A stretch of DNA of 64,000 nt from Symbiodinium kawagutii (GCA_009767595.1 VSDK01028513.1:385325-449324), one strand, 5' to 3'; numbered from the stretch's first letter, positions 26,404 to 39,103 are shown. Made by a program: numbers and translations. The notes: generated by a model from the sequence alone, not told the origin.

Positions 26404-27908
26404 CTGTTCGAGCGCTCCAAGTGAAGGTCACCGAGGTTGGCTGCGGTTGGGGCAACCATGACCTTCATTTTTGAGGGGCATGACCGTCATGACCCAGGTT
26501 TTGCCTTGGGAAAGCCTTGATGTTTCATGGCTTTGGTGCCAGGTTGCTCCGTATGGCGAGCCCTTTGTGGTCCATCCATTTGATTGAAAGAACAACCTTT
26601 TAGCCTCCGGTCACTAAACCTAGTTAGAAAATAATGACAGTTTCAGGGATATTCTTTGTAGTTAGCAACGATTCTCTCATGATATAGCTGGGAAAATGAT
26701 CAGTTATATGGATAAATCAATAAATCATGATAGAATGATACACTGACATGCGAGTCATGATATACAAATGATATACCAATCAATCATTACCAATCTTCTG
26801 ATATAGAAGCATAATATCTAATCATCAAGTGCTCCGCGTGGCTTCCAGGGGCCATTGTGCTTGATCTCGGGAGATCCAGAAGTTGTAGCAACCACAAGAG
26901 GGTGTATGGTGGTCCACCTCGAAAAGCCGCTAGCAACGCGGCTGCAAGAACTGAGTGGATTCAACAGCTGCCATCGCGGCCAGACCCAGCTGGGACCAAT
27001 AACAAATGCTCAAAACTCAGGTTTGGGGATTCAAGGGGGTAGTGATCAGAAGTCTACTTAAACTAACCGACTCACCTTAGTTGATCTTAGTAGTGGCGTA
27101 GGATGAAACGAGTTCTTTGATTCAAAGTGCCGCTTCTTTGAGTATCAACCATCGACCAACAGCAACCATCATCAACGCTCCTCCGGTCAGTGGGACAATT
27201 CACTGCGCAGTTCAGCAAACTCTTTTGAGGTCTATGTGACAGAAATGTATCCTACCTTGTTTCAGGTTCAGCCACTCAAATTGTGCACTTCTGCTCTGTG
27301 GATTGACACTTCGTTCAACGCAATGAGGAAAAACTCAAGCAAAGAAACAGCAATGGTTTATGGTTTCACGGATGTGGATGCATGCATACTAAGGTATACC
27401 TTCAGTTGGTTCATAAGGCCCACCATCTTCTCATAGTACCAGTATGTATCAGTTTGGTACAAACAGTTGACATTTCCGATCCTGGGGAGATATCGTTTTT
27501 GGGGCAGATCCCACGGATCCGTTGATCCTGGTGGGCAACATTGCCTCCTAAAGATATACGGAAGTCAATCAACCAAGCATTCCTATATAATATGGTGGTT
27601 TCTTAAAATAGGGAAGCCCTAAAAATAGTTGGTTTACTTCTTATTATAAGTAATTAGTCAATATAGTCAATAGGAAAATCAATAAAATGTCAAAGCACCA
27701 ACAGCCAATAATGTGGCGTACCCCTGAGCAATGAAACCAAGAACCAGTCACATACCCGTGGTTGATATTGCCTAATAGTGGCTAAGAGTATAGCTTGTAA
27801 TTCAAGGGAAACAACAGCCAGCAGTCAGTATGTTCATGTATATTCAATGGGGTTCAATTCAACTTTTCAAAATTGAACAAAAAAGCTGGATCAAATGATC
27901 GAAACTGC
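26404..27908. other. intron or spacer
   Basis: AT-rich. A GC-richer patch at 26850-27060 is open on the plus strand in two frames (for example KAASNAAARTEWIQQLPSRP), with no splice or family support. A half family A element starts near 27593 (GGTGGTTTCTTAAAATAGGG). Confidence 0.35.
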
Positions 27909-28370
27909 TTAGTGCACTGCCAATGTGCCAGAGCTTCTGCGGCTCTTGTTTTTCATAGCAATTTGGATTGCTAAATGCAGTGGGCCGCGTCCCAGGGTTC
28001 CAAACAGGATCTCGTGCATCGAGGACGTGTCCACCTTTCCCATTTGAAAATGAGCGGCGCCCTTTGTACAGCGCTCGAAGGCTAATGGAGAACCACGCAT
28101 GGTTTGTGTCAGCTCGGAATTCTTTCCCACCAGCTGTATCAGCCTTGGCACCTCATCCTTCTTTGTTTTTGACAGCGCTTTGACATCTGGTGTTTTCAAA
28201 GCCAACGGCGTGTCGTCAAGAGCCACGGTCCCTCGACTTGCCGCCTCTCTAATTGGAGACATGGCCTGAGCAGACTCCTGCTGTGTGCTGCCTGGCAATG
28301 TCAGCAGTGCTGTCCCCAATCTCTCGTCCTTCTCGTTGAGCTTTGTGATCTGCTTTGCCAGGTAGTCAAC
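27909..28370 (-). CDS. exon-like ORF, unknown, ends in a stop
   Basis: The minus-strand frame reads SEVDYLAKQITKLNEKDERL, then GTALLTLPGSTQQESAQ, then KTKKDEVPRLIQLVGKNSEL and EILFGTLGRGPLHLAIQIAM, ending SSGTLAVH and TAA. The start follows CAG at a possible acceptor near 28374. It is heptad-like at first. It is longer than the recognised exons and ends in a real stop, so it may be the last exon of a separate short gene, an alternative 3' end of the SPRY gene, or a retroposed fragment. The word CTGCTTAGTG occurs just outside both ends. I do not recognise the protein. Confidence 0.45.
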   Translation of the reverse strand, partial: VDYLAKQITKLNEKDERLGTALLTLPGSTQQESAQAMSPIREAASRGTVALDDTPLALKTPDVKALSKTKKDEVPRLIQLVGKNSELTQTMRGSPLAFERCTKGAAHFQMGKVDTSSMHEILFGTLGRGPLHLAIQIAMKNKSRRSSGTLAVH

Positions 28371-28499
28371 TTCACTACTGCTTAGTGTACACTACACACA
28401 TTTACATTTTTTGCAACAATGCCAACGCATTGAGCTTCTCTATTGCTGGCACCAGATCTGATATCGCGACTCACCACTGCAACAGCTTCACTGCTGTGC

Positions 28500-28574
28500 C
28501 TGTGGGGGCACCACCTTCACTTCCTTTGCCGCTGGCTCTTCCTCTGCGGTTTCTTCTGCCTTTCGCTTCTTTTC
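28500..28574 (-). CDS. Lys/Glu-rich exon, probably SPRY gene N-terminal region
   Basis: A 75-nt exon, phase 0 at both ends: AG acceptor (ACCGCAAG), then EKKRKAEETAEEEPAAKEVK and VVPPQ, then a GC donor. Another frame gives a longer ORF (28471-28722) but of unlikely composition. The charged composition matches the exons at 31438 and 32344. A further piece, SDLVPAIEKLNALALLQKM (about 28410-28465), is open just downstream but fits no simple splice. Confidence 0.5.
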
Positions 28575-28619
28575 CTTGCGGTGACGTCAGGACCGGCGGC
28601 AAGGGATAGCATTTGTTCA

Positions 28620-30170
28620 GGGACCGATAGGCACATGGGTTGTAGTCAAAACCCTGTGTGTGAATCTTGATCCCAAACTTATGAATGCATGATGTAGAGG
28701 GGGTTTTGATTCTAACCCACATGGAAAAACAGATAGATCAAAGAAACAACCAGCGAACGACATCAGATAGATAGCCAGGCAAACAAGGACATGGAACACG
28801 AACAAATGGACAGACTGGAAAAACAACGATGGATGGACTGATCAAATAGGTGGGTATGATTGGGCAAACCAAGATCGTGATGAACCAGGTACGGTAGATT
28901 CGTAGATCCACAAGTAAAACAAACACATGTATGTTCAAATGATTACGCACAGCAAAAAACACATGCTACAGTGATATGATACGACAATGTACACAACATG
29001 GGTTAGATTCCAGACTGAAAAATACAATTTTTGTGCACCAAAGCAAGGCTTGATTTTAGAAAATGTATACAATGGAAGTTATTACTATCTGGCTGGCGGT
29101 TACAATCCATCTGAAACACATACATATACTACTTGATTTTAAAACATCATGGTACAGGTATGGTCGAAACTAAGCCACATATTTGAAACCACCAAGCAAC
29201 GAATAGTGTTGGAGTTATGCAGTTACGCCCTTAGTGTTGTTGAAAGGTATAGGTGGTATAGCCTCAGAACTGTTGGATACACCGCTTGCAATGAAACCAC
29301 CAACCAGCGACCCCAATGGATTCCCAGATCAGCAGCACGACCGCTGGTTCTCACGACCTGGAAGTCCCCAATAACTGGTGATCAACCGTGGTTAGTTCAT
29401 CCTGTTTCCTAAGCTGCACATCTGCTGTCCAGGAATGTCTCGGATGGATATACCCATATGTACGCATGTTCATCATGAATGATCAGTGGTCAACACTGAT
29501 CATCATCACCCACGACCTATCCATGATTTCACCACTCTGCTACCCGCCTCGGCCTTTGGCTTGGCCTAGCATCAGCAGTCCGCCACCAGCAAGGCACACA
29601 GGTGCCCCCAATCCATGGTTCAGTAACGGTAGTGACCGTGGCAAGCGGTGGTTGGCAGCGGTTACGAATCAAAAGCTACATGTATTAATGGTCAATAGCT
29701 AATACTGCTAACAACCGTACAGACATTCGAGTATGTCCGCCAAAAAGGCTCTATGACAAATCCATCCTGGATTCTAAAAGTCAACAACGATACATCAAAA
29801 GCCAGGGATGATATAATGATTTTGACTTTCGGCCCTCGAGCGATAAACACATACAAAAAGTCGACCGCAAATGAATATATCTAGCAATGATTAAGATTTC
29901 TCCTGGAGGTTGACATCGAGAGTGAGGTGAATTTCTTTTGGTCCACCATAAAGAGCATGCCTCCTCCAAAAGCATATGTGTGAAACTAATATTTCAACCC
30001 TTCACTCAGGCAAACAAAACATGTATAAAGTATAAACCGGCAAATATGTACTACCCCCTATGGGCAGCTGGGAAAACGATGCGGTTTTCATGCAGGGAAG
30101 AGTGAGCCTAAGGACAGAACAATTGGATGATGAGTATATGTGGACAAGGTGAAATTCACAACCATATGTA
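28620..30170. other. intron
   Basis: AT-rich, with ACATACATATA-type simple sequence and a GC-richer patch (29520-29660) without coding support. Confidence 0.4.
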
Positions 30171-30171
30171 T

Positions 30172-30276
30172 ATGGGTGTTTCTCAAAATAAGGGACCCAA
30201 TTTTATGGTTGGTTTATTGCTATAAATGACTAATATTGGATGATTTGGGGGTACTCCTATTTTGAGAAACACCCAT
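30172..30276. repeat. family A short inverted-repeat element (well preserved)
   Basis: Ends ATGGGTGTTTCTCAAAATAA and ATTTTGAGAAACACCCAT are near-perfect inverted copies about 18 bases long. The interior has GGTTGGTTTATTGCTATAAA and GGATGATTTGGGGGTA. It is one of the best copies for defining the family. Confidence 0.85.
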
Positions 30277-31264
30277 TTGAGGATGTAAATCCCACAAATG
30301 ATGAAGCGCAAAACCAACAAGAGCTGTAGCTTCAATTGTATATTCCATATTATGTATATTCCAACCTGATGAGGCCATGTCATGTTCACCCAACTGTTTC
30401 ACAACCATTGCTTCACAGCTTTCACAGCTTCCATAGATTTCTGGTGTTCACGCAGTGACCATCTCAGACCGAGCTGCGCTCGCGGGCGGAGGATTCAGCC
30501 AGCTTTTTGGGTGATCAAGTGTTGGTACCCACTGGCCATCCAAGAGTATCTAATACCCCAATGCGGTAGGATATAGTATAAGCATGTATTATAGCTAGTT
30601 TTGGTGACTAGTCTTGGCTGGGTCCCTACTAGCATAACCATCTTGGAGTAGTTCGAATATCCCCAGCCGGGCCTGGCTGGATCACTAAGCTTGGGGATGG
30701 TCCAACATACGGCATCCACTCCAGGACGGAGATGGTGGTCCAAGCGGATAGATGAACCCTTAAACTCAAAAGAGCAGCCTCACGGGTCGTGCTAGATTTG
30801 GCTAGTAGGTGGATATAGCTGGATTACCAAACACTGGTTCCATTCTGGTGAATGGTTAACCATACAGATCAATCATGGGATAACCATCATGGTTGAGACT
30901 GCTTCCTAGCCAATCGCCATGAATTATTTGACTGATTTGGTTGATAATTGCGGTCAATGAGTCTGCAGGGTAAATGGTAGTAGTATTGTGAAGGATTACA
31001 ACTTGAATCATTAGCGACTTATTTGGCTTCACACTTCCAGCTGAACAAAAATTACTAAAGGAGATGCCAGTTGGTGATGGTTGCTTGCCAAGAAAAAAGC
31101 AGCAACCATCAGTTATATGACAATCAAGACACAACAATAAATTGATCCACCATTCATCATCGACCAACCATTAACCAGTCAACCAATTGAGACTGACCAA
31201 CATCATCTAATAATCAATTAACATCAATTAAGTAATTGTCAGTCATTAATCAATTTATCAATTA
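30277..31264. other. intron with one weak exon candidate
   Basis: At about 30445-30486 the minus strand reads KLAESSARERSS before a GT, which would suit the charged N-terminal part of the SPRY gene, but the phase does not join the exon at 31438. Otherwise AT-rich with no features. Confidence 0.3.
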
Positions 31265-31389
31265 ATGTTTACACAGGATTAATAAACCCAGGTTGATTAA
31301 TTGGGGGTTACAATTATAATGAAAAACCAAGGTTTTTAGGGGATACCCCCTATAAATCAACTTGGGGTTTATTAATCCTGGGTAAACAT
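31265..31389. repeat. family E palindromic element
   Basis: Ends ATGTTTACACAGGATTAATA and TATTAATCCTGGGTAAACAT are inverted copies. Complementarity continues inward (AAACCCAGGTTGATT / AATCAACTTGGGGTTT), giving arms of about 38 bases around a short loop. One arm also occurs near 13873. Confidence 0.75.
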
Positions 31390-31437
31390 TATAACCATCG
31401 GTAACCAACGCGTCAACCAACCCTGTAGGAATGTTAC

Positions 31438-31495
31438 CTGGCAGGACTTCGCTGCACCGTTCCACCTTTGGCTCCACCTTCTTCTTCTCAGCCTC
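31438..31495 (-). CDS. SPRY gene N-terminal exon 2 (candidate)
   Basis: Bounded by TTTCAG acceptor and GT donor, 58 nt, entering in phase 0 and encoding EAEKKKVEPKVERCSEVLP. It joins in phase to the ATG-containing exon at 32344-32391 (MAPKAAKTVAPKEKDI). The charged composition fits the N-terminus of a nuclear RNA-binding protein. Its link to the SPRY exons 6 kb further on is inferred from strand and order only. Confidence 0.55.
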
Positions 31496-32343
31496 CTGAA
31501 ACAAACGCGTGGCAACAATGGGTCATGATGATAAATAAGCCGGTGGATGATGATTAATCATAGTTGTAGAAGTGATTCATTGATGGTTTACACAGTTACA
31601 CAAGATGCCCAATCAATGGATCATGGTGGTATATAAAGTGGCTTGTAATTGAAAATTTGGACAACAGGTACCAACAACTGATTTGTGGTTGAGCAATCAT
31701 CCCAACAAATATGCTGGTTATTTGTTTGACCAACCAACTATCTACTTTGAGAAAGCATGGGTCACACTTCGTGAGGTTCTCGGATTTTAAAGAACCCCTC
31801 AACAGCAAGCCTGAAGCTTGAGTCTTGATTGCGGTGGAGTCCCACAACTAGTGGGAGATCCAGGTGTTTATGAGCCTCCACCCCTTTTACCACAAATGGC
31901 TTTGTCCAACACCATTGTGTCCCCCCAAACCAGGTGGTTTCCACATGAAAAATGGTCGCAATTGGATGGTCAATGTAGGTACCACCGTGGCTATTGGACG
32001 TACTGCTGATTTTTGATCACTTCTTAGGGGTTGCTATGGATCCGCCTTACCATGCTCAGAGCAAAAAATCATGCTCATCCACCATGGGCGGCCATGGCTG
32101 AGAAACTGCAAAGAATGGTCACTCACCATGGTTATTGATACCAGTGAATGAGTACACAAGTTGTCATGGCTTTGCACCCATTAATACTATGGTACTGAGA
32201 ATGGCTTGTACGTACTATTGTTAATAGCATTGTAATTGATTTTATAGAGATAGTACAGGTGAATGACACTTCATACTGAATATTGATGGTTGACCACCGT
32301 TCTTATCTGATGTTGATCATGGTGAAAATTCAGGTGGTATCAC

Positions 32344-32391
32344 GATATCCTTCTCCTTCGGCGCAACAGTCTTGGCGGCTTTCGGTGCCAT
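32344..32391 (-). CDS. probable first exon with ATG of the SPRY gene
   Basis: ATG at 32391 (context GCCATGG) opens MAPKAAKTVAPKEKDI, followed by a GT donor after ATC. MAPK/A-rich starts are frequent in dinoflagellate nuclear proteins. It joins the exon at 31495 in phase 0. No promoter motif was recognised upstream. Confidence 0.55.
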
Positions 32392-33358
32392 GGCCAGAAA
32401 CTACCGCAGGGCGCTCTCACGGCAAACGGCTGAACTTTTGAGCAGCTGAGCAGCAAAAGAATTGATGAAATAAGCAACAAGACTCGGGTCTAAGCGGTTC
32501 TAGGTGTGATTCTGGTTCTAAGTCTGGTCTCTAGGTGCTGCAAGAATAAGGGAACAACAGAATACAAGAACAACAATTAGTACAGTAATCATACACTTAA
32601 AAAAACGTAACCAGCAATAAAAGGGTCCATTCATAGGGGTAGAACTGGTAACCAACAACAGCTATGACCAACAACCATGGATGGTCCAGCTGTTCAATAC
32701 CACAATACATGTAAAAAAAATATGCGGTCAATGATCAGGATATTTAAACACATTATGATAAAAATGCTCTTGTATTGCTACCATGTAGAGCAAGAAATTC
32801 GTAGAATCACCCGCTTCCAAAACCAACAAAAACATAGGAAAACTTGGGCGCTGGCCATCGCAGCACGGTGCTGGGAAAAGTGCATTGCCCATTGCTCGCA
32901 AGGGCCCTATGATTACAAACGTCCTTGCCAAAGGTTCAGTATTTACATTGGAATGACGGATAACAAAGGGAATCATCGAATGCAAATGCTTCAGCAAAAG
33001 CATCTGTAAACACCCTGTGTTTGCTCAATCATCCAATCCTAACACTGTTAATTGTTTGTCAAAAAGCCACCGCATGTGTTGACAACATCCAAAACCCACT
33101 CTGTATCGGTGCGCAGAAACTCTTGGCAACACTGGGCAACACGTGACTCATGCCCTGGTTGTTGGTTGCCTGTTCATACGGTATCTACCAAACGCAGTTG
33201 GAGCTGGTTGTATCTATACATGTTTTCCGTAATATCAACCAGGGAAATCAATGTCATAAGCATAATGTGCACCATCTATTTAAGCTTCTTGAGTTCCATG
33301 TCCATGAATGATGGACCCAAAGATGGTGTACGTATATTCTTAGATATGTAAATAAAAA

Positions 33359-33553
33359 ACATATATATGTAAATATATATATATATAATTATATATATAT
33401 ATATATATCGAAGAAAAGATCGCTGCTGCACCGCGCTGCCTTGCACAGCGGTCCGAACGCAGTCCGAGCTATATAACAAAATATCAAAGTACCAATATCC
33501 ATGAGTTTGCACCTATCTATCTACATATATATATATATGTATATATATATATA
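33359..33553. repeat. two TA microsatellites
   Basis: TA dinucleotide runs at 33359-33408 and 33523-33553, flanking about 110 bases of normal sequence. Confidence 0.85.
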
Positions 33554-33565
33554 AATCACCGGCCA

Positions 33566-33820
33566 GGCATGTGACCCCCCAAAACCATACAACTTAAACC
33601 CGCGGCATTTTTGGAGCCCATTCGCAGCTCCATGGTACACCGAAACGCGCAACGTCGGTCACGACCAACGTTGCTGGCCCTAGCCAGCCATTGGCGGCGC
33701 TTCGTTGCTGCACTTCGCCAAAAAACCTTCGAAGAATTCCAGAACCTCGCAAGCGCAGCAGGTCTTGGGCCCAGGGGACGTCGCAGCATTGCTGCCGACC
33801 ACGCACAAATTCAGTGTTGA
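33566..33820 (+). CDS. exon-like ORF on plus strand, unknown
   Basis: A GC-rich island in AT-rich surroundings. The plus-strand frame reads NLNPAAFLEPIRSSM, RRSRPTLLALASHWRRFVAA and LRQKTFEEFQNLASAAGLG, ending in TGA at 33820. It is helix-like and arginine-rich. No family was recognised. The opposite strand is also open, so the strand is uncertain. It could be a last exon of a plus-strand gene or a retroposed piece. Confidence 0.35.
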
Positions 33821-36800
33821 CCGCAATCTTCTTACACAAATAGTTTGCATATGTGCAACTTGAAAAAGCAACATGACTGTTAAACAATACACATACTCAA
33901 TATTACTCAATACAAGCACATGAGAATCTACGACCAAATTATAGGCCTGTCAAGGACCTGCCAAGCTGCTATGTTTCTTGAATACGTATTGGTCAAAGCG
34001 TTTCAACTCCCAAGACTCCCAAGTGTAACAACCAGCGACGCCACTCACTACCCTGGACTCTGAGTGCCCAAACAATTTCACCTTACTATGTGGATGTGCA
34101 GTTGGTGCTACAAATGGGAACCATGAACCATAGTAAATGGCCTGACAAGGTGGGTTTTGATCCCTGTAACCACGGCCAGTAAACACTTACTAAGTGGAAG
34201 TGCACATCCAAATAGTACTGGTCTGAGCGGTACCAGCATCGATGCATGATTTGCTCGACCAACTGATTTACAGTGTTTCTCACCTCACAATGGATTTTGA
34301 ACATAATCAACGGGGTTCCTCATTGTTTTCATGGTCATGCAAATGTTCCTTCAACCTGGAATTAAAAACAATGATAATGAAAAGTAAATAAATCAATAAA
34401 CACATAGATACACTGTATATACACCCGTGTTGCGAACTATATCATTACATTACCATCTGCACTAGGATTGAAATACTGTGCAGTGAAATACTGTGCAGGA
34501 GAAAGTGCATTTACATACAATTCGTGATGGATCCATATGAGTGAACCACCGCACATCTTTCACCAGAAATACGTGTTTATGTACTATTGGAATATCGAAC
34601 ATTTATTGCAATGGATCTATCATTATTACATTCCGCTGGATAATAAATGGTCAATGTGTTGGTCGTTGATATACTAAACATTGCTTGCATCAGTGTCTCT
34701 GCCACTGTGGTGAGTGGTGTACACCAAATTGAACAAATAAATACTGTATATACAAATATATACATATAGACAAATATACACATACGCTCAATAATCCAGA
34801 ATCAATTAAAATTGGATGTTATTCCAAACATTGATATGGATCTGTGTATTTCTCCAAATAGGGGGAACCCACAAATCTTCTAATCCAAACCATTTATAGA
34901 AATAAAACACCCTATTTCCAAGGTGGGGCCCCCTGGATATAATGCGGTTTATAATCCATTAATCTACATTTACATCTACCACAACTAGTAGTTACGTTTA
35001 GAAATGAACAACTTAGCTATCTTGGGGACCCCGCCTTGTACCTATAACGGTCCGAATGCTGGATTTCACTCCCTGCGCGACATGTGGCCCTGCTGCCATG
35101 GAACGCAGGAGTCCGCCCAGCAGCTCAAAGTAAAAGTACCCAGCGCTCGGGACACCTGGCGGCATGAACCAACATGGTGCATCTGTGCTATGAAGCTTGG
35201 AAAATGGTAAATCATAGGGCTTTCTATGGTTATATAATAGTGGTTAAGTATTTAGTGATTGGTTAGTGGTTAAGTATTTAGTGATTTGGTTCATAGTGGT
35301 TTAATAGGGTTACCATAGAATTCATGGGGTTAATAATTGTTAAGAATGGTTAAGAGTGGTTTTCTATAGTGAATTCGATGGTTCACTATATAGGGATTTG
35401 TAGGAAAACCAAAGGGTTCATGGGGAATTATAGTGGTTCACTATTTAGTAGTGGTTTTCTCTGGTTGACCATGGGTAATTATGCTTGCTACTAGGTAACA
35501 AATCGCCAACAACAATGGTTAAACAAACAATTGATGATTGATGAATAATGAATATAGTTGACAATCAATACTTGATATTCACATTGATGATAAATGGTTG
35601 AATATAAAGCCTATAGCCATCATGGATATATTTATGACTGTACATATTTTAGAGATGCTTGATTGATGGCCAGCTAATTCTGAATTCGCATTCTATATAC
35701 GATCATATATAATCATTTATATGTATGTGGTTACTTGATGAGCAAATTGTTGTTGAATATGCTCTACAAGGGGTTTTGTGTGCGGATAATCATTAACGAT
35801 TAGTTGATGGATAGTTGATGATTAACAAACAGTTGATCTTAAGGCTCATGGGTCGAAAATTGAACATTAGTTTGTGGATCACTGGTGGCTCATTGGTTGT
35901 TAGCTGATGAACTGACAGTTAATCCATGGATGATGATGAATTGGTGGAGAACTGACGGTTCATGGGTAGCTGATGATGAATCGATGGTTCAGTGGTGTAT
36001 AATTGGCGGATAGATTGGTGAATACCTGCCCGGTTCATTGCTTGTTAATTCACTCAATTAACTGCGGATGGATGGATGATTGATTCTTGATCCACGGCTG
36101 ATTGATTGTTAATTGGTGTTTCACTGCTTGTCAATTGATGGTTCATTGTAGGATAGTTGATGGTCAAGTGGTGCAAGAGTGATGGTTTGCCAACTGCTAC
36201 GGTTTGATTGTTGCCTGACGGTGGCTTTTGATTCGTTTGATTGATGGAACACATCTATTCATTGATGTTTACTTTGTGGTTGCCAACCATCATCAATCAG
36301 AACCATGCCAAAAGAGGTTGCCAGAGAAGGGTCATCCACTGCAACTGACTGCCATGTGACCCATCCCAAAACACGTAGGGGTCTAGTCCAAGCAGAACCG
36401 TTCACACCTAGCTCTGCTCCCGGATCAACATGACCCGTCGATCCCCAGAGTCAATTCATATATAAATATATATGTATATGTGCAAATATATACACATCAA
36501 CATACTCCATGTCTATACAAGTTTAAAGAAAACATATCTGTATACATACCATAGACGACTGTATGGCAAATGCCTCACCTTTGAATGGCGGCAGGACCTG
36601 CACCCAGACGGCTCTATTCTCAATCTCCCTGAGTCCTCAAACCCTGAAACACTCGGGGAGAGTGAGATCCTTAGGACTCTTGAGATTCTTAGTGAGTGAA
36701 ATTCCTTTACACCAAATGGAATGTAAAGTTTGAAACTTGAGATCCTTAGTAAGTGAAAGTTTAGACTTTGAAACCCAAACCAAACCAAATGGGTGAGAAA

Positions 36801-38151
36801 TTAGATTCTTCATCTTCCCGATTGAGGGTAAAGTTTAACGGGGCTGGGAATTGAGATCCTTGATCTTCCCAATTGAACCGAAACATGCAAGCCTGTGAGA
36901 ATGATTGTTCTTCATCTCCGTTGATTGCATGATGAACAAGACATGGAATGGGGATGGGAAGTTAGCACGCATGTAAACAAATGCAGAAATATGTGTATAT
37001 ACATATATATTTATTATATATACATGTATGTATGTGTGCAAAAACAAAAAGACACATATACACATATCTAATATGTATATAAGATACGATACGTATACAA
37101 GACAGATATCAACATATAGATCATGATGAAATGCACATCTGTATATGTAGTTTCTGTACATTGATGTACAAAAAATCATATTCAGATGTATCCCGATTTA
37201 TCCCTGATGCCGCTGCTGAGTACGCGAATCATCCCATTCCCATATGGAAAGACTCTCAGACCGAAGCCCGCGGCTCCCCGTCACCTTAGTGAAGGGTATG
37301 TGGCCATCCAAGAATGGACAATGAGAGCCTCCACAAGGCGAAGTTCGAGTCACGTCGTCACGTGACGCCCCGTTGGAGGACACCCATGGTATCTTCGGGG
37401 ATCATTGGCACCATCCATTGCCTGGTGGATTTCAAGAGTCTGAGGCTTTGAAACATTGATGTCTTACCAAATCCTGCACTGTGGGATCCCGTGCGAAGCC
37501 CGACCTACTACCCCTATGGAGTTTCTTGGGCGGCAAATCATATAATATGGGGCATCTGCACGTTTGATATCAGTCCTCCTAGGTCATGAAAACTCCAGAT
37601 CTGGACATGACACCCTGCAACATCCTGCACCAAATCCCAAGATATCCCAAGTGTTCACCCAACCACCTGAATCAAATGTTGGTAGCTGTCCATAGTTCCC
37701 AATCCCAAGTAGCATCTTAGCACCATGAACTTGACATGGACAACCCCGGGCAAGCCCATACGTTGCACAATGCTTAAGGATGCAATCACCAAAGTCCAAT
37801 GCAATGGAACACCCCAGCGAATCATCAACCAATGATCATGTGAGGTCAAGAGCTAGTTTGGTAAGTTTCACATTCTATAACTGTCATGGATATGTATTTT
37901 TCATATCAATCTTATTCATCGTTGTTGGTTAGTAGGGGAGCATGCAAGTTGTGGGCTGTCGTGAAAACACTCTGCTGAACTAACCTGGCAATGTGAGAAT
38001 CCACCGCAGGTTTCCCCGGAAGTCCAATGAAAAACGGTGATTCTCCATTGCCAGGACTCAGTTTACCACAGGGTATCTGGTTGGTGTTTGACTCCCCTCT
38101 GGAAAATATGCGAACATCAACCAATAATCCCAATGATAAAACAACATAAAA

Positions 38152-38258
38152 CTGGCTGGTGGTGTTTCCACCCCTATGAAAAATATTAGTCAACCAACGA
38201 TTTGACCATTTGTTAATAATCACTTCACTGGGCAAAAGATATTTTTTAAGCCACCGAC
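38152..38258. repeat. family D short inverted-repeat element
   Basis: Begins CTGGCTGGTGGTGTTTCCAC and ends TTTTTTAAGCCACCGAC. It shares the middle (CAACCAACGATT, TTGTTAATAATCACTT) with copies at 45862, 54685 and 61376. Confidence 0.65.
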
Positions 38259-38335
38259 TAGATACAAGTCGCGATGCTGCTGGATCAAGTTGGTCCCAAA
38301 TCACTTGAAAGCAGAAAACCGAGAAATACTCATGT

Positions 38336-38439
38336 GATGGTTTTTTAAAATGGGGGTACCCCCCCAATCATCATGTTTAACCATTTATAGTATAGTGAGC
38401 TAACCATTTTGGGGGTTCCCTATTTGGAGAACCCCCCAT
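38336..38439. repeat. family A short inverted-repeat element
   Basis: GATGGTTTTTTAAAATGGGG then GTACCCCCCC, and at the other end GGGGGTTCCCTATTTGGAGA then ACCCCCCAT. The middle has CCATTTATAGTATAG. Confidence 0.8.
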
Positions 38440-38708
38440 GTGCTCGAATACGGATGTTTGAAATCATAGCGAGCCACCAAGTGAAGGACAAATCCACCAG
38501 CTGTGAACAGGTTCAATATTAAACACTCCATCAAAAAAAGTAAACATTGTGAAGTGATCCATTTGTTACATAGTGAATCACTATTAGTAAACCATAGTAA
38601 ACGTCAATATATAACACCTTAACTGATGCTTTAAGGCATTGTGTTTCAATGGTAATTCAACAGTAAGCATTGTAATCTTTGGGGATGGTTGTCCAACTTT
38701 TTGCAAGC

Positions 38709-39103
38709 TTAGTTGTTGGGCCAAAGCACACCGACAATCAAATTTGCTGCTTCTGAAAAGAGGAGCTCCCTCCAAATATCCTTTAAATTGGTGGTTCTAA
38801 CCTTCAAAAAACTATGGAACATTTGCATTTTTGCTGAGTCTGCGTGCACCCCATGACTTTGGAAACATCTAGCAAATTTACTCAATAGCACCCTAATCAC
38901 AAGTTGTGAAAGGTCCTCATTCCAATAAGAGCAGCTTTGTGATGAAGATCAATGAAGCGTGGGTTCTCATCCCTTCGTTCCCTATGTTTGAATGGCTCAG
39001 CTTGGCCATGCTCCAGTTCAGTCGCCCCGGCAGAGGTGGTGTGATGTCTACTTGAAAGGGAGTATCTATAGGCAGGGGTGTACGCACTGTCAGAGTTGAA
39101 CAT
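38709..39103 (-). CDS. exon-like segments, unknown protein (two frames)
   Basis: Two adjacent minus-strand frames look coding. At 39103-38897: FNSDSAYTPAYRYSLSSRHH, GATELEHGQAEPFKHRERRD and PRFIDLHHKAALIGMRTFHN. At 38900-38709: VIRVLLSKFARCFQSHGVHA, FHSFLKVRTTNLKDIWRELL and FSEAANLIVGVLWPNN. They abut with a frame change and could be two exons or one interrupted sequence. Neither was recognised. Confidence 0.35.

Larger units (their letters stand above)
32392..38151. other. largely non-coding spacer
   Basis: AT-rich sequence with dense GGTTAAG/TAGTGGTT words (35210-35480), TTGATGGTTGATTG-type words (35780-36260), a degraded family A copy (about 34850-34935), repeated GAGATCCTTAGTAAGTGAAA-like blocks (36650-36900) and TA-rich microsatellites. 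A GC-richer patch at 37200-37385 is open on the minus strand (RDDVTRTSPCGGSHCPFLDG) without splice or family support. Confidence 0.45.
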
